Below, one piece after another: positions 24,366-35,643 of a DNA stretch of 64,000 bases (positions are counted from its first letter, which is position 1; the number at the start of each line of letters is the position of its first letter). Origin of the DNA: Sambucus nigra (lineage: Eukaryota; Streptophyta; Magnoliopsida; Dipsacales; Adoxaceae); assembly GCA_949130495.1 (NCBI GenBank), contig OX422210.1:190573619-190637618 (forward strand), read 5' to 3'. The notes below the pieces were generated by a model, which ran no database searches, was not told where the DNA came from, and saw nothing but the letters and a program-made list of their open reading frames with translations. A program made the position numbers and the translations under genes.

Positions 24366-25779
24366 CTATTTTTAAAATTGTTGAATTCATTCATTTTAAC
24401 CATTTGATTGAATAAATTAATTAATAAACCATTTGTTTCACATAAATGAATGTAATTTATCTTTAAGTCTCATTCTTTAGTTTTTTTTTGTGTGTTGCTG
24501 TACACATATTTTTCATAAAACATACATGAGCATTATTCCTTGTGTTCACGTGTACTTTACCTTTGTATACGCATGTTATGTACAGTACACGCTCATTTTG
24601 ATGTCCAAAGAAATTTTAGGTATTTTAGCAATAGTCCCATTTGTGAAGGTTTTGTTTATCCTAATCCCATTTGACTTTTATATTCATAATTGGTCCCATT
24701 TAGCAGTTGTGGATGGTTACAACTGCATTCCGAGAAAAACATGGACTGCTATATGGGGTGTGATTGTATTATTGTTCAGAGGCATTTTAATTTCCACATT
24801 CATTGAATAGGACTAACAACAACAAATGATATATCTAGGATCGGAGGCAAGATGATGATCAAAACTGGGACTAAATGCCAAAGTCCCCAAGAAATTTTAT
24901 CAATGCGTGTCCTTGATTAAATATACGTGTACTTTATTAAGTACAAGTATATAAATAAAGTACACGCATTTAAAAATGGATTTGGTCAGTTCAATATGTG
25001 TGTACTTTACTTAATGTACATGCATAAAGTACACGCATAATATAAATATGATGTGCGTGTACTTTATGAAATGTGCGTGCACTTTATGAAGTACACGCAT
25101 TGATAATTAAAGTACACGCATTTAAATATAATTGTACATGCATGTTTTTAAAAACTACACGCATATTGATATGACAAAAATCTAATTCAATATACGTGTA
25201 TTTTATGTATTCTGCATGTAATTTTATCAAGTAGACGTATATAAATGCATGTACTATTTCGAAAATGGTTTTTGACATTACAATCTGCTTGTACTTTATA
25301 AAAGATATTTGGGTCACTCATATTCTTAAACTCCTATGGGTATTATGGTCCGCGCCAGCGTCATTATTATACAAGTATTTCAATCTTCTTGTACTTTATA
25401 GACTATTCATGTACTTTATAAAGTACACGTGTAATATATAGAGTACACGCATTTATATAATGTCTTGAGTACACGCATTATTATACCAGTATTTCAATAG
25501 GCGTGTACTTTATAGACTATGTGTGTACTTTATATTGTACACGTGTAATATATAGAGTACACGCATTTATATAATTTTTTTTGATGAAATGTTATTAATG
25601 TTAAAATTTTTAACAAAACACGTGATCATGTTTATAAGGTTTCACGTGTACTTTACTATATTGGGTGTATGACATAACTCAGAACACATTCATGAAAGAA
25701 ATAAAAATTTTATTAAAAACAAAAAAATAAAAAGTACAATTTTTCAAATAAAGAAAACTGAAAAAACTAAACAGGGCTT
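24366..25779. other. MULE noncoding interval rich in GTACACG repeats
   Basis: No gene. It holds a MITE (24617-24888) and dense GTACACGCAT / CGTGTACTTT motifs in both orientations, mainly 24905-25690 with a few at 24540-24600. One copy of GGTCCGCGCCAGCG lies at 25347-25360. Confidence 0.85.
24617..24888. mobile_element. MITE of MULE type nested in the MULE
   Basis: 272 bp flanked by the 9-bp duplication AAGAAATTT (24608-24616 and 24889-24897). The ends are inverted-repeat-like: TAGGTATTTTAGCAATAGTC on the left, and on the right, read inverted, GGGGACTTTGGCATTTAGTC. Both ends resemble the tips of the large MULE (TAGGTTTTTA.. and GGGGCTTTAA..), so a related transposase probably moved it. No coding capacity. 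Confidence 0.75.
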
Positions 25780-26160
25780 CTAGTAGGGATGTTTGTCAAA
25801 GGCATCCAGGGTGTCAGGGAGAGAGTCAATGAAATTCGACCAGTGTCGAATTTCTTCTTCTATGACAGCTACAAGGCCTTCATGGAGAGCATTCTTCTCC
25901 TTCAGCTTTACGATTTTCAGGGGAACTTCTTGTGTATAGAAAGACATGAGTTCTTCATGTGTTTGAGGAGGGTCCTCATCCACATCAAATAAATCTATGG
26001 GATTGGGTGGAAGTCCAGAATAGCCTTCCCTCACATATGTTTGAAACTGCTCAAAGGCAGTTTCATATGAGGAAATATTTTCCTCAATTTGCCTTATTCT
26101 TTTTTAATTTCTTTCATCTCTCTCAAGAGTTTCCCGCAAGTTTTCTGATGGAATAGCCAT
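25780..26160 (-). pseudogene. Small ORF of unknown function in the MULE (about 126 aa)
   Basis: From ATG 26160-26158 (MAIPSENLRETLERDERN) the frame runs to the stop at 25780 and is interrupted by one TAA at 26106-26104. The product is charged and probably helical (RQIEENISSYETAFEQFQTY), then GYSGLPPNPIDLFDVDEDPP, then another helical stretch. I recognise no family. It is downstream of and on the same strand as the Ulp1 gene, separated by repeats, so it could be a separate small gene or a last exon. No membrane segment or signal peptide is seen. Confidence 0.55.
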
Positions 26161-26617
26161 TATGTAATCTTTACCCTAGATGTAATGGTTAAGAAAGGAA
26201 CAAATATTACTCTTTTATAGGAAAAGTGAAAGTTATTTATTTCTTGACCAGAAGTAGTTGGGAAGTGAGTAGTTGAGCTTAATAAATTGATTTTGGTTAT
26301 TGTGTCCTTAATGAATTCTTCAAAGTAGTTTTCAATTAAAATAATAAATAATTATTATATTAACCACTGCGTGTACTTTAGTGAAAATGCTTGTACTTTG
26401 GATAATTAATTGTACTTAGTAATTATGACTTGTATTTTTCGTGAAAACTAATTTTACATTGTTTCATAACAATCAGATGCATTGTTTGTCTAAACCTTAT
26501 GTGGATTGTGGTCCGCTCCAGCGGGAAAAAACCATTTTGGTGTAATAAATATTGTAAACAATAACCAATATAACACAAAACAAATTACAAATATATGTTT
26601 TGAATTTGAATCACAAT
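26161..26617. other. MULE noncoding interval
   Basis: No gene. A few TGTACTTT motifs (26370-26430) and one GGTCCGCTCCAGCGG motif (26510-26524). Confidence 0.8.
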
Positions 26618-27169
26618 TTATAGATGTTTTTTCCCATTTCGGGGGAAGAAATATTTTGATAGAAGAATTTCCCTGAGTACATATGCTCTTTGTTTTAGCA
26701 TGTCAGGGTCTTGAAAGAATTTTTGCATTTCTTTGTTTCTGCTTATTTGCTCAATATAGTACATGCAGAACACCCCACAGTCAACCCTGAAATTATAATA
26801 AAACAAATATAAAAATTAGAATGATGTGATGAATTTTTTTGAAAGGATCCAAATTAGTAATTTTTAGAAATGAAGTTTTTCTTACCCATTATATTATTTA
26901 GGGCATTCGTAATCTCTTATTAGTTCAAATTTGAGATCACTTTGCAGCAAGAAATCTACAGTCCTTCTTTCTTGCTCTGTCAATGGATCATCATCCATTG
27001 TAAACTCATTTGGGGTGCCTTCCTCAAATTTCCTCTGAATTTTGTAACCATTGTTTTTCATTATTTCTGCTTCAGTCTTCAATTCGGACAGTGATTTTTG
27101 GAAGACAGAAAACTGTTAAGAAGACAAATATTTAGTGTATACAAATAAAAGAGTATATGAAGATGAAAG

Positions 27170-27540
27170 AGTTAAAAGTACACGCATAATTTAAAAGTAC
27201 ACGCATATTTTATTTTTTCATATCACGTGTATTTTAAAATATGATGCGTGTACTTTGCCGAATGTGTTAAAAGTACACTCATAATATTAAAGTACACGCG
27301 TATTTTATTTTAAAATATCACATGTATTTTATTATATGATGCGTGTACTTTGCCTAATGAGTTAAAAGTACACGCATAATATTAAAGTACATGTAACTTG
27401 TATTGATTCAGTTCACGTGTATTTTAAAATATGATGCGTGTACTTTGATAATCTAGGTAATTATGTACAACTAATACAAAGTACACGCATTATATAATGC
27501 ACATGTACAAGTGTATAATATAAGTACAAGTAACATTACT
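27170..27540. repeat. GTACACG short-repeat cluster in a Ulp1 intron
   Basis: Repeated AAAGTACACGCATAAT, TCACGTGTATTTTAAAATATGATGCGTGTACTTTG units in both orientations, roughly every 30-60 bp, between two protease exons. Confidence 0.88.
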
Positions 27541-28609
27541 AATTAAGTTTAGGCACTAACCAATTTTTTTGCATCATCGAAGAATGTTGTGTTCTTTTCC
27601 GTGTCATTCGGTCGGAGGGGATCCATGTGGACCACTTTATTTTCTTTAGTGTATATCAAAAATAATGTGAAATGTCCTATACTATGTCTAAGTACAATGA
27701 ACAAATTATTACAACTGCCTAAGTATTCAAATAAATCCTTGTATAATTCCCCCTTCTTATTGACTCCGTTTGTTCTACAAGCTTCTATCTGAATAAAAAT
27801 TATAGACAAGTATTAATAAAAAAAACTAAAATTTTGTTTATCAAAACTTTCGTTTTATTTGTACTTACCCAACAATAATCAGAAAAAGTGTGTGTGTAGG
27901 AGAGCCCTTCCTCTGACAATTTTAATCTCAATACTTCGCAAAAGGCAAGTATTATCTGTTTCACACAATATAAAATGGTGAGGAAATAATAATGTTGAAA
28001 TTTAATGGATGTCTAATATTTGGACTACATACTTGGCTTGAAATTTCTTGATTTTTGAGGACTTCAAGTAAATCTTCCCATGGGACATACGAAACCATCC
28101 CTTGGAAAATAAACTCCCTGCATTTTATATAATCAATAAAACATTAGTATAATAATAATAACCTTATTCTTTTGCACCAAAAAAAATATAAATTAGCGAA
28201 GTGATAAATCATAAAACAATAAACTTTACCCTGGATCGGAAATTTTAATAAACTCTTCAATCTTTTTCTTCGAAGCTTCATCGAGATATTTATATGCTTC
28301 GATTGCTTCAAGCTTGACGCGTGTTTCCTTCATTTTTTCAGCTATTGTTGCAGGGCCTTTTCTAAGCTTTGACTCTTTTAGTTTCTTAATTGGTTCAAGC
28401 TTTTCTGTTTCGCCGTCAGCTTTTCTTTTCTTCTGACCTCTAGTAAGAGGTCCTTTGCTTTTGGATATTTTGGGGCTGCTCTCAACTTTCTTTGATGCTA
28501 ATTCAATCTTTAAACTCGAAATTTCGTCAAGGAGTTGTTTATTAATGTTTTCCTGATATATTTAACAAGGAATGTTGGATTGTTAGCATTTTTTGAAACA
28601 ATGATTGAT

Positions 28610-29115
28610 TTTCTCTTACGTGTATTTTATATAATACACGCGTGTATTATATAAAAGTGTGTGTATTTTATAAAGTACATGCGTGTATTATAAAATACAT
28701 GTACTTTATAAAATTTATAATATACATAAAATTTATAATAAAATTAAGAAAGTGTAGCGTGTAATAAATATCTATTGTATTTTATAGATACCTAGTCAGT
28801 TTTTTTCAATTCTGATTCTTCAAGCATTTTCTTCAACTCCGAAATTTCGTTATTAAGGATTTTATTATTGTTTTCCTGTAATGCAAAAAAAATGTTACAT
28901 TTTAAACAATGCATTATTTTTAATAAAATAATGCATGTACTCTTCATTATATCTAATATCAAATAAAACTGCATTAAAATATTATGAAATAAAATTGCGT
29001 GTACTTTGAGAAAACTGCGTGTACTTTGAGAAAACTGGGTGTACTTTGAGAAAACTGCATGTATTTTAAACGTGTACTTTAGGAAAACTGCGTGTACTCT
29101 GCATTCAAAAGTACC
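28610..29115. repeat. GTACACG short repeats around duplicated Ulp1 exons
   Basis: Short runs of TGCGTGTACTTTGAGAAAAC (28996-29100, at least four tandem copies) and ACGCGTGTATTATATAAA-type repeats (28615-28750), in the introns on either side of exon 3. Confidence 0.85.
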
Positions 29116-30039
29116 TGTTCAGTTCTTTTCCACTCTGACTCCTCAAGATTCTGCCTCAAAGTCATCTTTTCTAAGTCAGCATCTTTCCATTATTGCAATG
29201 TATCATCATACTTTCTTTTTAGATCTTCATTAGTCAGAGACAGATATCCATTCTTTTGTTCCAAAATTCGTGTTGATTCTGCCTGTTTTTTAAATGATTC
29301 ATCCAATTCTTCAATTCTATCTGAGTCACTCATTGTGACTTGATCAAGCTTTTCTTTTAAAGAATTGTTTAACTCAACTAGTTGGGCATTTTCTACCTCC
29401 AACTTATTTAATAACTCTTTTTCCTTCAAAAGGTTGGAATTCTCCACCTTTAAGTTCTTCACTTCCTCATGGGCTTCAAAAAGTGAATCATGATCTACCT
29501 GCAACTGTACATTCAAAATGGCACTCTCCACCTCCAAAGAGGTCACCTTCTCAAGTGCAACATTAATGTCTTCAGCTCCTTTAGATAGTTGGTTATTTTT
29601 TCCCAACAATTCCCTTTTCAAAACAACAATTTGTTCCTCCAAATTAACCTTTGGTTGATCTTTTCCCTTCTTTTTCTTTGGAGTCACAATGTTTTTAAGG
29701 GGAATATTCCAACCATGTGAAAACTCATTGTCATCAATATCTTCAGCAACATTGTTTGATGATGAATCAGCATGTATAGGACTTTCTGTAGATATGTTCA
29801 AAGAGTAACTTGGCCCTTCAAACTGAGATTCCTTTTGTACAGGACAGTCCTTAGAAGCTGGTTTACTTGTAGCCTGCTTCAAAGTTGTTGTTGCGATGTC
29901 ATTCTTCACAAACCTTGTTTCAAAGACGACAACTTCCACTTCAGGAATTTTGGAGTATTTTCTTTATATTCTTCAACAGGAGAAATGATTTCAAATTTCT
30001 CACATGCCCAATACTGAGATCATACAAAAAACAAAATGA

Positions 30040-30600
30040 ATTTAATACGTGTACTTGACAGAAGATATAACAAGAGTATTTTGAGAGTACACTGGTTATA
30101 TTTACAAAACATAGTACACGTGTACTTTGTAAAATACAAGTGTCCTTTCACATGATATAAGACGTGTATTTTCAAAATACAATTGATATTTAACGTGTAT
30201 TTTCAAAATAAACGTGATATAAGACGTGTATTTTCAAAATACACGTTAAATATCAATTGTATTTTGAAAGAACAAGAGAAAATATCGCATGTATTTTGAA
30301 AATACACGTAATATTTTCAAAGTACAGGTAAGTATTGGTATGTAAATTTTGAAATATCAGGAATATCAAGTGTATTTTAAAAATACACGTGAAAATAAAC
30401 GTGTACTTTCAAAATACACGTGAATTTTTCACATGTATTTTGATAATACACGTGAAAATAAACGTGTACTTTCAAAATACACGTGAATTTTTCACGTGTA
30501 TTTTGATAATACATGTTTATTTTCAAGTGTATTTTGAAAGTACACGTTTATTTTCACGTGTATTTTGAAAGTACACGTGAGTATTGCTATGTAAATTTTG
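30040..30600. repeat. Dense inverted repeats of CACGTGTA(C/T)TTT in Ulp1 intron 1
   Basis: About 560 bp made almost only of ACACGTGAAAATAAACGTGT, CTTTCAAAATACACGTGAAT and their complements in alternating orientation, so the transcript could form long hairpins. It lies between the donor at 30626 and the acceptor at 30014. Confidence 0.9.
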
Positions 30601-31577
30601 AAATATCAAAATGTTTTTTTGCTCACCAGTAGGAAAATGACACATCCAGTAACTGTGCTAGGTTTTGAACTTGCTGATTGGTCAAGTGAATGTATAAGAA
30701 ACTCTTGCACAGCAGATGCCCAATCATATTTATTCATTTCCTCAATATTTTCAATGTATTTCATCCAAAATTCTCCAAGGGTGAAGTTTGAGTTGGACAA
30801 AAATAATGTGTTCAAGAAGTGGAGACACACAATTTTAACAAAATCAGCAATTCCTTCATCTGTCTCCAATTCAACTGATTTTTTCAAACCATTCAAAATT
30901 TCGGACTTTCCTATTCTTTTTGAGAAGTATCATACTTGTAATCCAGATTTTTTAGCAGTATTCAATCGCTTTTTCAGTTCTATTGATATTAAACCCTCAG
31001 CCAGGGGTATGCCAAATATTTCACTTATATCTATTGGCATTATTGGAATACTACTCTTCATACGGATACTTTTGTTTTCTGTATTGTACAACTCGATAAT
31101 TGACAAAATATTTTTATCCGTCTTCTTGTGGTCCACTTCTACTACTTTCTCACTATAGTAGGCATTGAAAAGCTCCCAAAATGGAGTCTTCTTAAGAAGT
31201 TCAATATGGCTATTATTTATTTTATCTTTAATCTAAAGAAAATCATGGAGAAAGCTAACAATATTTGACCGATATTGGTCATTCTTCTTTGCAGGACGTT
31301 TAGCTTTCAATGCCACCCTAGAACTGGAACTGGATGAAGAACTATCATCAGAACTGCTCTTTTTTTGTTTCTTTCCTCTTCTTGCCTTCATCTTCATCCC
31401 CATTATATTGATCTATAAACAAAATTAATATTACTAACCTATAATGATATGTACAAAAAATAAATAAATGTGAATTAGAATAAAACATAGACTAAATCAA
31501 TAAAATACAAGCGTATTTAACAAAAGTACATGCAATATTATCACAAACAATTTATACAAGTCTCATCAAAATACATG

Positions 31578-31681
31578 CTAAAGGCGATAATATATATCGT
31601 CAGTTTCATGGTAATACCTAACAGAGGTTGTTCGACAAGTCAAAAAACAAGATTCTCTACTCCTAACATATTCAGTAAAGA
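31578..31681 (-). pseudogene. 3' part of a small MULE ORF cut by element C
   Basis: Continues the frame of 43958-44260. Across the AAAGA duplication the frame reads YHFF then TEYVRSRESCFL and ends at the stop 31580-31578. It lies 175 bp upstream of the Ulp1 start on the same strand. Confidence 0.6.
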
Positions 31682-32832
31682 TGAGAGTGCAGCTACAGTG
31701 GAAATATTACGACTTCTCAAATAAAAAAACCAATTTTAATTAAACCCAAATTTTAGTTAAAACCCTAAGACATGCATCTAGATGATTTATCAAATAAAAT
31801 ATAGCATGCAGGATAAAAACAAACAATTTCAGGAAAAATCCCCCAAAGGGGCAAAACCTTTTATTTTCACTATAATTTGTAAGAAAACGGCTTACAATCG
31901 GATTACAATGAAAATACAGTGACTAAGAATTACCCTCAGGTATCGGATTCTGTAGTCGGCGGCTGGAAATATCCCTTTCCAGGAGGGCAGCAATGAATCC
32001 ACATGCAGCGAACCCACATGAACCTCAGTCCAATCAACAAAGGAAGAACCGCAACACTCCTCAATGACACGCAGCCATGAAACTTTGTAGAGACTCCCTC
32101 AGCAATGACACGCAGCCCTCGGTTGCAAAGATCTCTCCACAAAGATGAACAACAACAAAGTTTGTGTTCTAGGGTTCCAAAAGATTCACAAAAGTAATTG
32201 GGATTTTTGGTGTAAATCAAAAAGAGTCTTGGGACTCAAAAAGGTGAAAACTTAGAGTATATAGGACTCTAAAAATCGTCTTGAAAAGTCTTAAAAAATA
32301 ACTCCCCGAAGTTGGCTTAAATAAGAAAACTTTGAGCCTAAAAAATCTCGAACAGATCTGGACGAATTTATCCCAGGCGGACCGGTCCGGCTTGGAGGCG
32401 GATCGGTCCGACCTCGGATCGGTTCTTTTAAAAATTGGCTTCTTCGGTTCGCTTTTGGTCCGGGGTTTACTGGATCTGCAGCAAGCGGATCGGTCTGGTT
32501 GAGGGACGGACCGGTCCGGTTGCGGATCGGTCCGGTAGGGGGCGGACCGGTCCGGTTTTCCCGGAAAAATAAAATCCTTTTAAAAGCCTCATTTTGCTTT
32601 AAAAAACTTACTTCTTATTTTTATAAAAAATATTTTATAAAAATTTCCCAATACTAAATATGAACTTTAAGGAACGTAAAAACAGAATTTTACCAAGTTC
32701 ATTCTCGCAGAGGCTATGATGTTGAAGATGCTTTGATATTCGGATCAGTTGATGTAGATACGATCTTGAGTTTCTTAAATGGTGTAACGGCGTACGACAT
32801 AAAAATTGATAATGGACAAAAATGTCCTTACA
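31682..32832 (-). repeat. Element C 3' LTR
   Basis: 1151 bp, TGAGAGTGCAGC ... TGTCCTTACA on the plus strand, nearly identical to 42808-43957. Contains the GGACCGGTCC cluster at 32371-32560 and the CCCCCAAAGGGG block at about 31841-31853. Confidence 0.92.
32371..32560 (-). repeat. GGACCGGTCC palindrome cluster in the element C LTR
   Basis: Perfect GGACCGGTCC plus near copies (GGATCGGTCC) repeated about eight times in 190 bp. On the element's strand it lies downstream of TTTATAAAATG, so within the expected leader. The same cluster is at 43500-43682. Confidence 0.9.
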
Positions 32833-34453
32833 AATCTCCCCTATGTCTATGCCGGTACATATATAAAAAATATCCGAATTATCAACTAATGACCTATACA
32901 AATCTACCCTCCCATGAACCCTAAAGATGGAAAGATACAAATGTTTAAATCTTCATCGTTTGTTCTTCAATCTTCAACAATCATCAAATCTCAAAGCTTT
33001 TCTCATCAGGGTGTGCAACATATTGATCTTCAATCTTTATACCTACACACATGCGACAAAGCAAATACCACGTGACATATCGAGTTTGAAATGAGATAAA
33101 CATGGAAACCAATATATGATAAAAAAATATAACCTATATCTCAAAAACTCCCCCAAAATTCAAACTCCCCCATAATATGATAATTCTTTCTCCCCCTTTT
33201 TTATGATGTCCCCAAATAGACAAATGAGAAGAATGAATCAAATAGGCAAAATCGGGGTGCCACGGTATACAAAACAGGGCATCAAACAATATGGCAAACG
33301 TGCTCTTGCAAGGAGATGCTCAAACAAATCTTCACAAACTTATTTTTGAATTTTTCAAATTTTTCGTACAAAAATAAGATACCAATATGAACAAATATGA
33401 TACAAAAATCACACCATGGATTTAGACACAAACAACCAAGTCATGGAAACGGAATGAATGGGTGTGAACACATTCGATAGGTAAATCAACTCAATCAATC
33501 ATATGTGCACGATGCATACGTGTACTCCTAACGAATGAACATCAAAGGTATCCTTAGGTGTAAAAATTTGTTGAATTTAGATGACATCATCTTATGCAAA
33601 TCAACAAATCAAAGTCAAAATGATTTCCACCCCAATAACGTCCAAAACTATGTAGCGCATTTTCAAGCATTTCATGGACGTGCAAACCCGTTTTAAATTC
33701 TCCAACCAAACTCCCTCATATATATTTTCTTTTAGAGGTAATCAAAATACTCAAACTTTGGAGAATTGGTGCAAAAACCTAAATGGCCCATAATTAGCAT
33801 GAATTTCTTTTTATTGCCTTTCAATTTTTTCGGGCTCTTTTAACCTCTTTGGACCTCGGATAATAAAATTCCTCAATTTTTTAGGTCCTTTTTAACGGTG
33901 GCTTTTGCGCAAAGGATAGATGATTACCTTTCGCACCCCCTCCCCGTTATCAAACAAAGCACACAAACTCACAAAAACGGTTTTAATATGCACAATTTCC
34001 TTATCAAAATTTACCGCGCTTGGTTCGTTTTAAAGATAGGATTGAGATGAAAACACCCAACCAACATGTGATAAGACAAGCACAATAATCAAACAAATCC
34101 GTGCATGTGTGCAATAAAGGAAACATGAGTCAAACATGTAGGAAGTAACACTTAATTACATCTTAATGACTCCAAACATTATAAAGCACAATGATGAATT
34201 GACCTATTATCTCAAAACACTATCAAATAGTCACATGAAAAAAATGGAATGATGTTGTGACTTGGTCATCCATAAACGGTGTAATCAAAAAAAAAATCTT
34301 TTTGGATTTTTCAAAATTTTATCAAAATAAAATCTTTTTGTATTTTTCAAAAAAAATTCAAAAATAAGAATTTATACAAAAAGTACAAGTCAACACACTA
34401 GTAAAAATATATCATGAAACCACAACTAGTGTAAGACAAACATGCAACCACAA
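32833..34453 (-). other. Element C 3' noncoding region with purine tracts
   Basis: No coding frame. Purine tracts on the minus strand at 32833-32844 and about 33145-33205. Aligns with 16694-18231 of element B. Confidence 0.75.
33895..33947 (-). other. Conserved stem-loop segment (copy in element C)
   Basis: On the minus strand: ACGGGGAGGGGG, inner stem TGCG-AAAGG / CCTTT-CGCA with a one-base bulge, then AAGCCACCGT; outer stem ACGG / CCGT intact. Confidence 0.65.
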
Positions 34454-35618
34454 TCAACAAAAAGATTTCACATGGGGTGAATCACGTGCAAGCAAACGGG
34501 AATCGTGGACAAATAAACCATAAGCCTCTAAATCCGATTTTCTAACCCAAATTGATGTGTAACGGAGTGTGGGGGTTTTGGGAATCGAATTTATTCTTTC
34601 GTTAACCTTCCTAGGTCCATTTAAAAGCTTGTAACAAAAGTGCCTAAGATGACCTTGCCTACCGCAATGTGTGCAAGAGTAAATCGGGCGGTGTGTGTTA
34701 CCTAAAGGTGGCCCTCTCCTCAAATTTCTCGGTTGCTCTCTCCGAGTTTGCCTAGGTGGGTCTCTCCTAATGATCCTAGGAGGTTCTCTCACGATGTTCC
34801 TATGGGAAGCCTTTTTAACAAACTTAGGTGCCTCTTTCTTAACAATCCTAGGAGTCTCTCTCACACGTGTGGGAATGGTTTCAACATATTTTTCAAGACC
34901 AATCCCACCCCTATCCATTTTGATCTCGACTGTGCCTAAAATCTTATCAAGTTTTTCAGACCTAGACTCCAAATCAAATTTCACTTTACTTGAATCTTTC
35001 AATTTCACCTCAAGTTCACCTATCCTAGATTCAAGTACTCGTTTAGAATCCTCAAACTCTAAAATCTCCTTTTTCATAGTCTCCATCAACCCTCTAAGAC
35101 TATCTCTCTCACCCTCGACGTACTCAAGCTTCTTTTTTCTAAATTTTCACATGAGCCCTAAGTTCTTCAACTAAAAAATCATTATTTTTTATGGCACACT
35201 CTTTCGACTGAGCTTTCAATTTCAAATTTTCTTTCTTTGTTTTCAAAGTTTCAGCATAAAGTTCATTGAAAGCAGTTTGCAAGTCATGCTCATCTACACT
35301 TTCCTCCTCACTTTCATCCACACTCCCATCACCTTTACTATCACTAATCACATGGATGGGAAACTCTCGCCTAGAAGCATCAAAAACTTCTTCTTCTGAA
35401 TCACTATCACTAAGGGTAGAAATATGAGAAATCGTTTTATTCAATTTCTTCTTTAAATTTGTGGTACACTCATGTAACGTGTGACTAACACCCTAACAAC
35501 AAGGACACTTCTCAGATTCGTTTTCAACTAAAGATTTAAAGCAAGAGTTCGTGTGAATTTTCCAATTAATTTTTTCAAAAAGTTGACATCGAAGATCATC
35601 AAAACCATCAAAAGCCAT
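34454..35618 (-). pseudogene. gag: Element C Gag-like protein without capsid domain
   Basis: ATG at 35618-35616 (MAFDGFDDLRCQLFEKINWK). A first zinc knuckle of C-x2-C-x4-H-x4-C spacing (CPCC.GVSHTLHEC) is interrupted by a TAG. Then come an acidic stretch (SDSDSEEEVFDA), a coiled coil (FNELYAETLKTKKENLKL), an Arg/Pro-rich linker (RREPPR-like repeats, 34880-34720), the second knuckle CTHCGRQGHLRHFC and the tail IWVRKSDLEAYG..., ending at 34454. No UBN2 domain precedes the first knuckle. A frame change lies near 35100-35140. Element D inserted 25 bp upstream of the start codon, so the gene lost its leader as well. Confidence 0.78.
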
Positions 35619-35643
35619 TTTTGTGCAAAATCAGAATCAAATC

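Larger units (their letters stand above)
26618..31403 (-). pseudogene. Ulp1-like SUMO protease (C48 family) of the MULE, multi-exon, several stops
   Basis: Starts at ATG 31403 (MGMKMKARRGKKQKKSSSDD, basic and Ser-rich, possible nuclear signal). Exon 1 (to 30627) carries the N-terminal domain of plant transposon Ulp1 proteins (IPIMPIDISEIFGIPLAEGL ... YDWASAVQEFLIHSLDQ). Exon 2 (30013 to about 29117) is acidic then coiled coil. Exons 3 and 4 (to 28794 and to 28230) are similar coiled-coil units. Later exons carry the protease: GHFTLFLI (His) and HMDPLR (Asp) within 27809-27549, ECPK.YNG at the end of 27115-26885, and DCGVFCMYYIE (Cys) in 26790-26618. Splice joins are in phase where checked (30627/30013; last junction gives YNGVDCGVF). 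Stops: 31235, 30932, 29192, 28794 and 26896, the last replacing the Gln of the CPKQ.N motif. It would cleave SUMO-type conjugates in the nucleus if intact. Confidence 0.85.

Noticed and set aside
26618..31403. Ulp1-like gene as a host SUMO protease
   Set aside because: It lies between MULE terminal repeats, has the N-terminal domain of transposon-borne Ulp1 proteins, and contains several stops.
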